64,000 nucleotides of DNA from Proteles cristata cristata (GCA_017311185.1 JAESUZ010001735.1:1736001-1800000), one strand, 5' to 3'; numbered from the stretch's first letter, positions 1 to 13,500 are shown. Numbers and translations: made by a program. The notes: generated by a model from the letters alone, not told the origin.

Positions 1-140
1 GAATTTTCTTTTCTGAAAGGAAGCAGGTTTCTATCTTTATCTTGTTATTTTTTTTTTAACTTTATTTCCTACAAGGCATGTTATTCTAAATTGGAGTTCT
101 GTACCTGGAGCTCCTTTTCATAGTGTAAAAATAGCCAAGC

Positions 141-356
141 TGGGGCGTCTGGGTGGTTCAGTCGGTTGAGCGTCCAGCTTTGGTTGAGGTCTTGATCTCA
201 CAGTGCGTGCCTTCGAGCCCCACATCGGGCTCTGTGCTGATAGCTCAGAGCCTGGAGCCTGCTTCCGATTATGTGTGTGTGTGTCTCTCTCTCTCTGCCC
301 CTTCCCCACTCACATCCCGTCTCTTTGTCTCTCAAAACTGAATAAAAAATTAAAAA
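141..356 (+). mobile_element. SINE (carnivore tRNA-Lys type), sense
   Basis: It begins with a TGGGGCGTCTGGGTGGTTCAG head, has a B-box-like GTTCGAGCC variant and a CT-rich tail, and ends in an A-run. A perfect target-site duplication AAAAATAGCCAAGC flanks it at 127-140 and 357-370. Confidence 0.9.
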
Positions 357-1113
357 AAAAATAGCCAAGCCAATGGGGTTTCATCATACAAGCCGTATTG
401 GATCATTACAGGGGACCAGAAAATGTGAGCAAGTGAAAAACCAGACCACAAAGGACACCCATGGACTCTATCCAGTAGAAAACTATGGCTTTCTCCTCAA
501 CGTATGCCCTTCCTCAGCTCTTCCTGTGGACAGGGACTGGGCTCAATTTTACATCTCGGTGGTGGGGCTGAAATTGAGAACTTAGGAGTCAGTATCGGGG
601 AAGTAGAAAGGAAGGACAGAGGAAGGCCAGCTTTGGAGTGCGGCACAAGGCCCAGAAGGGGGGCTGGGGTCCTGAAGAGGGCAACCCCCCTAGGTCACGG
701 TTCCCGGGGCAGATGACCCCACATCTGGCCCTCCCTGGAGAATGTTCCTTGGACTGGATAACCTAATTAGGTCATCGGAATTTGGACTGCCTTTGGCACT
801 GGGGGCCCCTGTCTCCTCGTTTGCTCTTTGTGAGAAGGGCTTATTTAGCTATAAAAACATAGTTTTACCTCTTCGCGAACGCTTCATGAGGATCTGGTCC
901 GGCTGAATTGACCTTGGAGCATAAGGCCTGAGAGCTCGGCTGGCCTAGGGCCCGTTGGGGAGTGTGTGTGCCATGTAAAGGGCTGCTGCCCCTTGCTCTG
1001 GTCCCTTGCTGCCACGTAAGATCACAGGCAGGTTCTTACCCCGTTTTCCCACTCTGCAAGAGAAGTCATAACCTACACTTTGGATTGGAAGTCTTCTGAT
1101 TTTTATCTTCATT

Positions 1114-1334
1114 CTTTTTTTTTTTATGTTTTATTTATTTCTAGGAGAGAGAGAGAGAGAGACAGCGTGAGCAGGGGAGGGTCAGAGAGAGAGGGAGTCA
1201 CAGACTGAAACAGGCTCCAGGCTCTGAGCTGGCAGTGAGCACAGAGCCCGACGCGGGGCTCGAACCCACGAACTGCGAGATCATGACCTAAGCGAAAGTT
1301 GGACGCTTAACCGACTAAGCCACCCAGGCGCCCC
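1114..1334 (-). mobile_element. Young SINE, antisense, nested
   Basis: This copy belongs to the near-identical subfamily with TTATTTCTAGGAGAG next to the tail. The target-site duplication TTTTTATCTTCATT is at 1100-1113 and 1335-1348. It lies inside the flanking duplication of the next SINE. Confidence 0.92.
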
Positions 1335-1348
1335 TTTTTATCTTCATT

Positions 1349-1561
1349 TTTAAAAAAAATTTTTTTAAGAAAGAAAAATTTTTAAGAGAAACAGAGTGCG
1401 TACGGGAGAGGGGCAGAGAGAGAGGGAGACCCAGAATCGGAAGCAGACTCCAGGCTCTGACCTGTCAGCACAGAGCCTGACGCAGGGCTCGAACTCACGA
1501 GCCGTGAGATCGTGACCTGAGACGAGGTCGGTGCTCAACCAACTGAGCCACCTGGGCACCC
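1349..1561 (-). mobile_element. SINE, antisense, older partner of a nested pair
   Basis: It ends GAGCCACCTGGGCACCCC. The duplicated flank GGAAG(T/C)CTTCTGATTTTTA occurs at about 1087-1105 and 1562-1580, so this copy came first and the 1114-1334 SINE entered its left flank. Confidence 0.88.
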
Positions 1562-2199
1562 CGGAAGCCTTCTGATTTTTAAATCTTGTCAACTAGTTCT
1601 TGTTTCTTAAACACGGCCAGCCGAATAAACTCTAGTCACTGGGATCCAGCTGTATGAGCTCCGAGCTAGAACACACCAGCTCAGCCTTGGCTTTCAGTTC
1701 AGAACAAAGTACTTCAGAATAAGGGAAGAGTCTAAAAGGGACCAAGGAACTATGGCCCATAAAGTATTCTTGACCTTTGGGTGGCATGCAGTGGGAATTG
1801 GAACCGGCCCTCCATGTGATCTGTTGAAAGAAAGACCAGATTTCTCCCATCTGTGGAATGGAGGCCAGAGCTGGGGGTGGAGTGCCGGGCTGGGCACGTG
1901 TGTCTGAGAGGGCAGAGCAGGTGGGCGCGTCCCTACAGACCCCCTCGTCTTCCTCTTCTGCATGTCCTTCCTTCCCTCTGGGTTGAAGTTCCTGCTACTC
2001 TCGGCGTTGGGGGGTGGGGAGGGAGGGGCTGGGAGGGCACTTTCCATTCTTCCTCCTCATTTGCATTCTGTCCGACGTTAAGACCATCTCTGTTCTTAGC
2101 TATTGGATCCAAGCTGGGGCTGGGATTTCTTTTGGCTTTGACTTTGAGATGTATGATAAAGAATCAGGCAGATGTTAGAGAAAAAAGAAAGTAACAGTT

Positions 2200-2401
2200 A
2201 AGGGATACCCGGGTGGCTCAGTTGGTTGAGCATCCGACTTCAGCTCAGGTCATGATCTCACGGTTCGTGGGTTCGAGCCCCGCATCAGGCTCTGTGCTGA
2301 CAGCTCAGAGCCTGGAGCCTGCTTTGGATTCTGTGTCCCTTTCTCTCTGCCCCACCCCTGCTCACACTTTCACTCTCTCTGTCTCAAAAATAAATGTTAA
2401 A
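2200..2401 (+). mobile_element. SINE, sense
   Basis: The head reads GGGATACCCGGGTGGCTCAG and the body has GGGTTCGAGCCCCGC. The tail is AAAATAAATGTTAAAAAAAAAG. Ends are approximate. Confidence 0.88.
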
Positions 2402-3254
2402 AAAAAAGAAAAAGTAAGTTGAATAGCTAGTGCTCATCTTCTCATTCTTATTTTAATCATCACTGCCTTCTTGTCAGCTGAGAAACTAAGTGGAGCTTCT
2501 CAGCTGGTGGACACATGTGCCTGAAGAATCTAGAACAACTGCTCTGGAGCATCAATAAAACCGTCAGGTGTAGTTACGGCTCAGGAAGGGTTTACGGGCT
2601 GGTTGGCCGCAAGACATACGAGGATGTAGTGTGTTACTTTGTGGCGTGCATTGGCACTGTGGAAGGCATTGGGAGGAGGAGAGAATGAGGAAGGCAGGGG
2701 AGGGGGGATATGGGGGCCAGACGACCCAGGCTGCCTGATTTTGGGGAGTTCCAGGGACTGCACTTGAGTGCGATGCGCTGCACTTTAAGGTGGGGAAGGG
2801 GCAGAAGCTGAGAGGAGTAGGTGCGTGTGGGCGCTCCTTGGGCTGGAGGGTGGCTCCCTGCGGAGTTAGGGCCTCATCCTGGGCGATGCAGAAGCCTGAG
2901 GGAGTGCTTTTGGCAGGGGAGTGACATGGTCACGTTTCAGGGGAGTGTCTGAGAAGTTACTCAGGCCGCCCTGTGAAGAGTGGTTGGAGCTGGGAGCGGA
3001 GACTGGCTAACATGGTGGCAGCCCGGGGACACGGTGGGGCCTCTTTCATTTGGTCTGAGCGGGTCAAGAGACCAAATGACGGTGAAGGGTCAACTAAGGG
3101 AGCAGCAGACGGGCCTATGGCCAGATGTGATTTAGGGACAGGTGGGCTTGGGGATGCTGGGGTGACAGGCAGGGGCAGTGGCTCGGGCAGAGGGAGGAAG
3201 CATGTGTGCTGGCCAGAGGCAAGCACACTAGGGGCATGTCGGCTGGGGGCCGTG

Positions 3255-3405
3255 GCGAAGAGTATATGCTCTTGGGTCAAACCACCTGAGTTTGAATCGG
3301 CTCTGCCGTTTATGGCCGTGGGTTAAACGAGGTGGCGTATGTCAGGCGATTCGCATAGCACCTGGCTTACACCAGACGGAGCCCCGGGTGGCTGTTAGCC
3401 ATTAT
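3255..3405 (+). repeat. MIR-like ancient SINE fragment
   Basis: The order of a variable head, GAGTTTGAATCGGCTCTGCC and a GGGTTAAACGAGGT-like segment resembles the MIR core. It is diverged and the edges are uncertain. Confidence 0.5.
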
Positions 3406-6400
3406 TACTCAGGTCAGAGCAGGCAAACCCATTTTATGGAGAGCCTAGAATGCCAGTAGCAGGAATCGGAGCTTGGCCGAGTGGGGCTTGGGAGCTGCTG
3501 TCTGTTTGGTGACATGATGACAAAGCATCTTCCCTCTGACCTCCTTGCCAACTCTGGATGCCTTTTCAACCACCGTGACGTTCTGCCTTAGAAACCCAGA
3601 GCGGCCAAGTCCCGGATAGCAATTGCTTTTCTCCCTGGAGACTGGGCAGTGGGTGGAGAGGAAGCTCCTAAGATATTCTCTAGCAGAGGGAGCCGGGTTG
3701 GGCGTTTTTCTCTCTCGACCAGACCCTGGACTCCCCCGGGGCCGGGTCATCCGCAGCCTTGAAGCTCAGCGCCATACCTGCCGCTGGCTAAGCACTCAGG
3801 AAACATCTGGATGGCACAGAACCGAGGAGGACTCGCACAGCCTCACCTGCCCTGGGGCATGGGGGAGGGCCTTCTGGAAACATCAGGAATGGGACCTGAC
3901 AGGGGGCTGGGGTTAGTGAGAGAAGAGCGAGACTGGGATGAGCACTTCCTGCTGTGCCCTGGGCCCACCACGCCTCTCCTGGTGCCACCACGCCAGGCAC
4001 TTAGGCCCAGAAAGGACCTGCTCTCCTGATTGAAAAGAGCCTGGTGTCCAGCTGTATCCGGCAGATAAGTTGCTGCTTTGTTCCAGTGCACTGACAGGAC
4101 CCCCCAAACAATCCATTGTAATCGAGGGTTGATCAGGAAGTTCGCGGTCGGCTCAGCCAGGAAGCTGTATCTAACTCTGTCCCCCTTCACAGTAGAGCTT
4201 TCATGTGTGGTAGTTCCCCTCTGTGGAGAAAAGGAAGGTTGGATTTAGGGGCCTTGTATTTCCATGAAAGGCTCCATTATGTCTGGGGACTCTCCGAGGT
4301 GAGGGTCTGGTGGCTTCGGCCGGCATACGGGATGATACTTGTAACCATCTCCCTGCCACGCGCCCTGCTTCCTGGCCCCACGGCGGATCCACTAGCTGCA
4401 AATCAGCATCCTCTGTGCTGCCGTGAAGTGTGTCTCCCCTCCCCGCCCAGCCGGTGGTGTTGCTCTCTCATTAGAGGCAGCAAGCACCAGGACCCTGGAT
4501 TGCCATTGGGTGGTGTGTGTTGTTTCTAACCAGTTTATCCCAGTGGCACAGCGATGGCATGCGCCCCCATTTTGCAGACTTGCAGTTGGAGGCATGAAGT
4601 TCCGTCGCGGATGGAGGGCGCCCGGTGCCAGGTGGGCGCTCGGGCAAGGCAGGCATGTGGTGAGCCCTCATCCCAGACCCCTGCCCACCTCTGCTCTCCG
4701 ACCTTGCCAGGCGTGTGCTTCTTCGCCCAGGCCCTCGCGGCCTTGAAAGTTTCACCCACCGCGGAGGAGTGTGGACCAGGAAACCGTAAACTTACACCTG
4801 CTCACTTGGTGAAGGTTAGGCCAAGTGAAAGTTGAAGCCCTGGAAAAGTGAGTGCTCTTCCCCGCCTGGCCCCCTGCACCCGGGAGTGGCCCCAGCACTT
4901 TCTAGGCCACCAGAAATTTCATCTCAGTTACATTCCTGGCTGGCCGGCCTCAGTTCCCTCACCCCACCCCAGAAATCAGAGCCCGAGATCAGAAGTCCTA
5001 CAACATGGCGCCACACATACAATCTCATTTCGTTTGTTGTCTGAACTGCTTTTCACTACCACCCTCCAGTGGGCTGCTGCCTCTTGCTTCTGACCCCTTG
5101 CAGCTTTCTCGGGCTGAGGACCTTTGTCCTGTCCTCCCACCCAGCCTTCCCCCAGGCTCCAGAACCAGCTAGGGCAGTGGCCGCCTGTCCACGCCCTCCG
5201 TTCTCAGAATATGCTGTGTGTGCGCGGAGGCCCGTGCCCTCCCCAGCACCTGCCTGTGATAGATTTGATTAATGTCTTAGGCACTGAGTCGCGGTTTGCT
5301 TTGTGGCATGATGGATTCCTAAAGATTGTGAGAAAATGGGATTTTGGTGAAGTAGATAATTTAAAATACGGCCGAGAGGGCTGAGTTTGGCAAAGCTTCC
5401 TTTCATAGTATGATTAATACCGCTTGGTTCATCCAGTGCCGAGTTGGGTTTTATGAGCCAAGTTCCTTCTGCTCGGAGACGAACCTGCTTGTGGATTTCT
5501 TTGGTGTGGCTCCGGATGCCCATTGGAGGTGGGCTGGGGCAGACAGGGCAGGAAAGCGTGGTGCCTGATTGGGTGTAAGGTCTGGCTGGGTGCCATTGTT
5601 GTGGGTGCCGATGTGGTACACAACTGTGCCTCTTTCTAGCAGTACAAGTTTTGCAAAGGCAGAGACTGTGGCTTTTCTACATGTACCCTGGGCGTATCAT
5701 AAACAGATGTGAGGTAACCTTCCTGGGAGGGACTGGCCAGGTTCAGAGAACACCTGAGGCCCCAGGTGACGACTCCGTGGGTCCTAGCATAGCCGGCCCC
5801 TGCAGCCATCTGGGGTGACAAGGAGACTCATACACACATGGCAGGTCAGAAATAGTCCAGGCAGAGCTGGCCTCTGCTGCCCCTGGGAATAGCCAGCTTT
5901 TTGGAACGTTAGGCCTCTGCTTCTTAGACTTCCCAGTTCTCCGGGAGCCCACACGTCCTGTAATTGTCGCGGGGGCCTGGGGTGCTCAGCTCCCACCTTC
6001 CCGTACCCCGCTGTACCACCCCACCTTTAGCAAGAGGAAGAGGCTGCCTTTTTCTCTTGCTAATCTCTCTTTTTCTTAGATTGGGTTTTTATTTTTTTTT
6101 AAATGTTTTTTGTTTTCATTCCTTTAGCTCTTGCTGAAAATCAGCTCGGGCAGAGCGGCTGCACTCAGTGCGGCTAATGGCTTGGAGTCCCTCCAAGCTG
6201 CCGGATGTGTTGGCTTCCACTTGTGGGTGGCCGTCGACAAGCGTGATGTCTTCTCTCTGTGACTCTCGAGGGTGCCCTCTTCTCGCGGGCTCGGCTATTC
6301 ACACTTGGCTGGCTTGCCTCGTCCTCCGTCCTCAGTCACAGCTTTTACAGTGCGCCCCGGGGCCCTGGTCACCTCGACAGGGCTCGAATCTGATCGGTAC

Positions 6401-7164
6401 TGGAGCCCATGCAGCCTCCGGGCCGGTTGCCGCATTTGGGGTTTATTGTAGGTTATTTTGTGTCTTTTTCAGTTTGGAGATCAAACACTGGCCCGAGGTA
6501 CGTGGAGACTCACAAGTCTGGAGACACGGGGGCGGCTTGGGAGAATTCTCAGGTTGTGAGAAATGTGTGCGCGTTGGGTGGGCGATGTCATCTGCTGACA
6601 TGTCTACCATCGGCCGTTTCTTCAGAGCCTCTTGGTCTATGCCAGAGGATGGGGTTGAAATTCCGGCGTCACCTGCTGGTAGCTCTGGAGCCTCCGATGA
6701 GGATCTTCACTTTTTCCTCCTCCTGTAGAAGGGGCATAAGACTATCTCCATTCAGGGTTGACATACAGATTGAGTGGGAAATTCCGCATCACATTTCCGA
6801 GACCAACTCAGTAAGTGGGAGCTCTGAGCAATAGTAAAGTATCAGGGCTTCATTTTCGCTGGGGAAGCTGCTGTTGCCTCTTCCTGAGCCCTGAGCAGGC
6901 ACTTTAAGGACTCTGGATTGAGAGTTTGAACGTGCTCTTCCTCTTATTAAAGTCACTGACTTCCTCTTAAGGAATGTTAGCTGGGGTTTTTTGTTTTTGT
7001 TTTTGTTTTTGTTTTTTTGCGCTTTCTTACATGGTAAATGGGGTAGTAATAGGTTTACTCCCTTGACCACGATCGTGGGCGCGCTACAGGGATAATTTAA
7101 CTCAGCGGTCTCGTCCTCTCGTTAGCTTGGCTTCTTGATTGCCATTGTGTTTTTCTTTCTTTTT

Positions 7165-7411
7165 TAGTATTTTTTTTAAAGTTTATTTATTTTGAGAGAG
7201 AGAGTGAGAGAGAGAAGACGTGAGCAGGGGAGAGGCAGAGAGAGAGAGAGAGAGAGAGAGGGAGAAGAGAGAGAGAGAGAAGAGAGAGAAAGCAGGCTCC
7301 GCGCTGTCAGCACAGAGCCCGATGTGGGGCTGGAACTCATGAACAGTGAGATCGTGACCTGAGCCAAAACCAAGAGTCGGACGCTTAGCCAACTGCACCA
7401 TGCAGGGGCCC
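7165..7411 (-). mobile_element. SINE, antisense, with expanded GA tract
   Basis: The sequence runs from AAAGTTTATTTATTTTGAGAG through a long (GA)n stretch (7189-7288) to ACCATGCAGGGGCCCC. The GA tract is the complement of the usual CT-rich tail, here expanded to about 90 bases. Confidence 0.85.
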
Positions 7412-8088
7412 CACCATTCTATTTTTCTTTATCTGCGATGCCTCTTTTTGGCTGCTTCTCCACTTGGCATGAAGGGAAACGGAGGAAAATGGGAAGAGGA
7501 GGCTGAGCACAGCGGCTGGCCATGGACTGTGCAGGCTTTCAAGCTCCCGTTGGCTCCTGTGGGAGCAGCTATAGCCAGACAAGCCCAGGCCCCTGGAGAA
7601 GTGGCCTGACTCGGCCCTCAAGCTCTCTGCAGGCTGTCGGCTTGGCAACCACTGTCACTCCCCATGAGGCCCGTGCCTCCGGCCGCCTTACCCCACGTTG
7701 CTGCTCTTCTGCGTAGAAGAGACCCAGATGCTGGGGCGAGGCCAGGGTTCGTGATAGCCAGGTCCAGCCAGCCCCCTAGGTGCTCCCAGGCAGGGGCCGG
7801 TGCTAACCTCTGATCTGTGCTGAGCGGACTGCCCGCTGACGTGGGGAGCGGGTCTCATAGCCACACTTGCCCTCCAAAGGCCGCTTGTCTGCCGGCCTCT
7901 CGCAGGAGCCCCGGGAGTGCCAGTGTGCGGTGCAAAATGCCTCTCATCCCCGCTCGCATTCCCGCAGCCCCTCCCCTGTCCCTGTGCAGTTCACAATTAG
8001 CATTTCTGATGCCTCCGAGTGAACGCAGGACAGATGTTCGCGCAGGTGCCACACTCCTCATTGGGTAAACAGAGTGGGGCTTGCAGCC

Positions 8089-8120
8089 TGTGTGTGTGCG
8101 TGTGTGTGCGTGTGTGTGTG
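8089..8120. repeat. (GT)n-type simple repeat
   Basis: TG repeats are broken by a few CG steps. Confidence 0.8.
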
Positions 8121-8984
8121 AAGCGCGGGGCCTCTGAGGCATGCACAGACCTCACAAAATGTCTTTGCAAGGCACCCGAAGCACTTTGCGCATGCTGGGT
8201 GCTCACTAAGTACTTTTCGAGGAGTGATCCGTTCCAGCGAGAGCCCTTTGTTTCGACGCACCCAGTGACACAGGAGCAGGGAGCAGAACTGTAAGCTGAG
8301 TCTTGAAGTTCACGGACGAAAGGAGGGGAGAGCCCGTCCTGCCTCACCCAGAGGTTCCCCACGGGTGTCTGGCAAGCGCAGGTCTCTCTGTGCCTCGGCA
8401 GGAGGGGTGGTGGTGAGGTGTGCAGTAGCGGGGAGACCGGGGAGGGGAGGAGGCTTTGACAGTGGAAGTGAGCTTGGCGGAGCTCCCGGCCAGACACCTG
8501 CCCTACACAGGTGCGCTCCCTGCGCTCCCCTGGGAGAGCGAACTTGCAGTTCTGCTGTGCGCTGGTTTGTAGATGGGGTATTTCTGATGGGCGCATCTGG
8601 TCAGGGTGCTCCCCCAGGGAATCTGGGGGGGCTTGGGTCCCTTCTCCCTAACTCTGCCCGTGTCAGCTTCAGGATCACTGAACCCTCTACAGTTCCCCCC
8701 AAAATGCCCTGCTGTTTGCTTCTCTGAGCTTTATGCATGACCTTTCCTGTTTCTGGAACATTCCCCTCACCACGCCCCCATCCCCCTTGTGAACCCCACT
8801 TTATCCTTCATCCTTCAGAAGTGGCCCAGACCCTGAACCCCCCGCCGCCGCCTCTGCCCACAAGCCCCCACAGAAGGTCGTCGTGACATCCTTTTCTAGG
8901 CTGTTGTAATTAAGAAACGACTTTAATGCACAGAATCACATTCCTTCTTTTCACCTCCTGATTGTGAGCCTCCTGAGGACAAAG

Positions 8985-9060
8985 TACAGGCTTTGACTTT
9001 TTCAAATCCAGCACCCGGCACAATGCCTAGGATACAGTAGGTGCTGAATAAATGTGTCCT
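8985..9060. repeat. L2/MIR-like fragment
   Basis: It contains CACCCGGCACAATGCCTAGG and GTAGGTGCTGAATAAATG, typical of ancient L2/MIR 3' ends. Confidence 0.5.
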
Positions 9061-12000
9061 TCAATTAAACCATATTTGTTTGTAGCAAGAAGGCCAGCCT
9101 TTTAAGATTTCATCCTCCCTCTTTCTCCCCCAGATTATGACATGACTTGTTAAGCCTAGAGAGTTGCTGTCAAGGTCATGTTTGCAACCTCAGGATGCCA
9201 GGGGCCCTGTGTAGCCGGACGAGGGTAGCACCTGGGACAATGATCACTACCCTAAATTATTAAGAGGCGCTCAGTTTCCCAGCCCCTTGTGAGAGCCTCT
9301 GTTTACAGCCACTGCTCTCAACCTTCTAGCCATTTCCCCTGTCCGCTCAAGGCCCTTCTGGGGCTGAGCTCATGTATCTACATAGAGTCCCTTAGGGCCC
9401 TGTCAGCAACAAAGTTGGAGGTGGCACAGGCATTACCCTGGCCACTTCCAAACCAGGGCCTCTCCTTCTAGAACAGTGCTTGACCCATAGTACTGGCCTA
9501 GTTGAGCCTTTTGTTTTTCCTTTCCTCCTCTGGCCTGAGCCTTTGGCAGGACCGGTTTTGGGCCTGAAGCCAGTGATTCAACTAGGTTGGCTCTGTGCCA
9601 GCTCTCGCCGTTCTGGAGTTGGTGTATCTGCCCGGGGCCCTGCCTGGGTTTGCTGTCTCTCCCGGCGTGCCCTGTCACCGTGGGTCCACCTCCCACGCCA
9701 TCTTGCAGCCCTGTCAGCAGGAAGAGAAGGCCCGAGCCAAAGAGATGTGTGCTCTGCTTCCTTGCAGCGTCGTGTCTTTGGCTTGATTTTTATCTGGGAG
9801 GCTTTGAAGAGCCAGCCAGCGCAGAGGCCGTGTGGCAGCGGCGCGCCTGGCAAACTCATCAGCGTCACTCTAGTTTATTTTCCTCTGCTCCTCGAGCTTT
9901 TTCCCATGGAGTGGGGCTCTCAGTGACAACTGGCGAGCGGTCGGGCGAGGGCTCGTCGTTCATTCTGGCGGGCTCCGCTTTCCGGAGGGCTCCGGGGGTT
10001 TTGTGGGTATGCACATTTATCTCTGTGATGCCCGGGGCTCACTTGGCCCCAGTCCCAGTTAATGGCTGAAGAAACTGAGGCTCCAGGGATTCAGGGGGAC
10101 CATCAGGAGTGAACCTGGGTGTCGGGTGCCAGCTTTTATCTCGAAGAGGATATGCAGGGTGTGTGTGTCATTCGAGAATGGGTGAGGTTTGGGGACATGT
10201 AAGAGGGGGAGGGGGAGCAGGAGCAAGGATTGAGCGGGGGTAGAGTCCTCGCGATAAGCCTGCCCGGGAGCGGTCACGGCCTGGCATCCTGTCCCGTCCA
10301 GGAGCTCAGAGGCAGCCTCTTTCCCTGGCACCCCCCGGGAAGGTCGCTGCCGCTGACCCAGCCTGTGCAGACCCTGCCCTTGCTGGGTGGGGGTTGGATC
10401 ACAGAAGCCCTCCCCTCCCGCGGGTTCGTTCCCTCCCTTCCCTGGTGCGGCTTTATGGCGGCATATGGAAACTGTTTCTATTTACCCAGCACCACCAGGA
10501 TGCGGGCGCACGCTGTGCTCCAGCGAACGGAAACCTTGGATTCCCCGCAGGGTCGTTGCAGAGGCTGCATGCAAAGCAGCCAGCTGTTCTGCAGGGAGCG
10601 TCTGGGCCGGTTACATCAGCGTGGAGGGAGCGTTACCATCTGTGCACACAGGTCATCCTCCTCCGTCCGTCAGCCTGTCCTCCGCACGGGGGCCTTCTCT
10701 CCTCCTTGGAGTCAGTTTTTTGTTACTGGTGTTTTGTATTCTAATGCCTGCCCCTCCTCCTGCCAGCGATTTTACGTTCGCCTCCCTGGGCTGAGTGCCA
10801 GGATTCAGGGAGGGCAGTGAAGGGTTAGGCATTGTATAAATCCTTAGTGGCTAAGGTCTGCCGGCCTGAAGAGGCTGCCGCCTGGTTTCCACGGAAAGCT
10901 CTCTGCCCAGGGCAGCAGGACAAAATGTTTCCCTTTGGGGAAACTTTCCCCGGAGGCACAGAATGGGATCTTCCTGGTTGCCAAGAATGTTCCTGGTCAG
11001 CTTCCTCTGGCCCTTTTAAGACCTCCTGCGAGCCAGCGGAGAAGCTGGCTTGCTGGGAGGGCCTGGGCAGCGTCGAGGCTCCTCCCACCGTCCTGCACCT
11101 GCTGTGGCTCTTTCCCCTCCTTCCCTCCCGTAGTTGGCCCACTGCCTCCCGGGAAACGGACGTGCAGAGGCGAGGGTCAGCCACCGTCTTCCTGGAGGAG
11201 GTCGTAGAGGGCCCGATCCCTGACAGCCCCGTGGTGAGGTCATCTCGTCTCCACCAGCTGGGCCCTTGCGCTATGCCTCGACCTTGCCTTTCCAGCCCCG
11301 CTGGAAGAGCCCACCGTGCTCCGGGTGAGGACAGCGCCAGAGGGTGCGGTCTCACGTGTTGATTCTCATGAGGTCCTTTTAATGATCCTCAGTGTGAGGG
11401 GCCGCCCAGGCCCCCGGGGTTGGGCTGGACCTGGGGTGCTGTGGCAAGAGGCCCCCTGGATTCTCCTCGTGCAGAGGGCACCCACGGAGGCCCCAGCCAT
11501 TCACCTGGAGCCCTGGGGGCCAGATTCGGCCCCGGGTGGGCAGGAGCAGGTGCGCAGGGCAGGTGGCTGCTCACAGTCCCCGGGGTCTGAGGCTCCCCAG
11601 GCAGGCAATCCGCAGCAGACCTGGTGGACGTGATGCCTGGGCCTTAACCAGGACATGGGGACACTTTATCCCCTGGCACTTCGTGTCCCAGTGACCAGTC
11701 AGGGGAGCCAGGAGTCCCCACACCACCCCTTACTCCCTGCTTTCCTAAGGAAGCCCACCGGGATGTTCCCCAGCAGGCAGGGCCTTGTGGGCCCCCAGAC
11801 ACTCCCCCACTGCAGGCCCACACTCTGCGTCCTCGGGCTCGGCTGCCTCCTCCACCCTGTCACTGCTCGCCTGCCCCCTGCACCCCTGCCTTCCTCTCCT
11901 GTATGGGCTGTAATTGTGCTGCTGCTCGCGGAAGCTGCTGAGCCTTTGAGCGTGCCTTATGCTGCAGCAATAGAGCACTTGGGATTTGGAGTATTTCCAT

Positions 12001-12729
12001 CACCCTCGTGGCCACTTTTCCAACCTAGGACGTGGGAAGCAACATTTGGAGGCAGGGAATTAGGAGCCACGTGGTGCCCCAGCACCCCCTCCCTGCCCCC
12101 CATTTGCCGTGCGGTGCGCAGAAAATGCCTCTGGACTTGGCCGCGGGGCTGCCCCCTGCGCGAGAGCTGCCCATCAAAGGAACAGGAGAAGCCAGAGGCT
12201 CCCTGCCTTCCACTTGCGCCCTTTCTCTAATCTCTAAATGTGCCCCCAGCCCTTGGAGCCAGGTGGGAAGGGGGCTCGGTGAAATCTCCCGCGGCTTTTT
12301 TGAAAAGCCCTGCAGCCCCCAAAGGCCTTTCAGCCCTCCCCGAATGTAAACGCCACAAACAAGCTACGGGGTTCAGCCTTCGGGGGCCTAGTAAGCAAGC
12401 CAAGTTCGTGTTCCGAGCAAGCATCAGGTTGAATGGTTAGAACAAAGTCCACCCTGGAGGGGAGACTTCTTTCTTCTTGGCTCTGCCAGTCCCATTTTTC
12501 CCTTTCTTTTGAAGGTTCTGCCCTGAATTACTCGTCCAAAATAGCGCCTCTCCAGCAAACTCTTAAATTATTTTTAGGAAACAGAGATCCAGCTGGTGCC
12601 CCTTAAGCCCTCAGGCACTTCCCACTGCCCTCCCGAGGGAGCCTCCTCTGTGCTCCTTCTGGGCCCTGCCCTCTGGCCACTGGCCTGGGACTGTGCTTTC
12701 TGGAATCTTCAGGGAAAGGCATCTTTTCA

Positions 12730-12925
12730 CTTTGCTTCAGATGTTGGTTGAGCACTCCTACATCATGCCCAGCACTGTCCTGGGCTCTGGGGACACCACA
12801 AGACCGAAGTCCCTGTTCTCGTGGAGCGGACATTCCAGGCAGGGAGACAGGTACTACACAGTACATAAATGCCCTGCCGGGTGGCGCTACAACCCCAGAG
12901 AAAGCCCAGAGCAGCACAAGGACCA
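12730..12925. repeat. L2-like fragment
   Basis: The text GTTGAGCACTCCTACATCAT, CCAGCACTGTCCTGGGCTCTGG and a later GGGAGACAGGTACT follow the order of the L2 3' end. Confidence 0.6.
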
Positions 12926-13057
12926 GGGTGCCAGTGATGCGACTTCCAACGGTGTGAGGAGTCTGGGGACGGCAGAGGGAACAGGATGACAGAGGTCCTT
13001 AGGAGCGAGAGGGTGGGCGGGCTGAGAGATCTTGGTCTCATAGTCCATTTTATTTTA

Positions 13058-13278
13058 TTTTATTTTTTTAATTTTTTTTTATTTATTTCTAGGAGAGAGA
13101 GAGAGCAAGCGTGAGCAGGGGAGGGTCAGAGAGAGAAGGAGTCACAGACTGAAACAGGCTCCAGGCTCTGAGCTGGCAGTCAGCACAGAGCCCGACGCGG
13201 GGCTCGAACCCATGAACCGCGAGATCATGACCTGAGCGAAAGTCGGACGCTTAACCGACTAAGCCACCCAGGCGCCCC
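13058..13278 (-). mobile_element. Young SINE, antisense, nested
   Basis: It is a near-identical subfamily member with a perfect 20-base duplication TCATAGTCCATTTTATTTTA at 13038-13057 and 13279-13298. Confidence 0.93.
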
Positions 13279-13298
13279 TCATAGTCCATTTTATTTTA

Positions 13299-13500
13299 CT
13301 TATTTTTTTTTTTTATTTATTTTTTGAGAGAGAGAGAGTGCACGTGTGAGCGAGAGGCAGAGGGGGAGAGAGAATCCCAAGCAGGCTCCCCACTGTCCAC
13401 GCAGAGCCCAACTCGGGGATTGAACTCACAGACCGTGAGATCATGACTTGAGCTGAAATCCAGGGTCAGATGCTTACCTAATTGAGCCACCCGTGGCATC
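13299..13500 (-). mobile_element. SINE, antisense
   Basis: It starts in a T-run and ends GAGCCACCCGTGGCATCATAGG. The following CATAGGCCGTTTTAA resembles the CATAGTCCATTTTA flank of the neighbour, so this one is the earlier insertion of a second nested pair. Confidence 0.82.

Noticed and set aside
141..230. tRNA-like A and B boxes that could be called as tRNA genes
   Set aside because: They belong to tRNA-derived SINEs; the sequence has no full cloverleaf and is followed by the SINE body and A-tail.
2213..2422. Recurring peptide of the form [19 protein letters not shown] seen in many places
   Set aside because: It is the translated SINE head, not a protein family.
7997..8596. Open frame of 199 codons on the - strand
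   Set aside because: It includes a run of His-Thr from the GT/AC repeat and no family match; it is chance open text in an intron.
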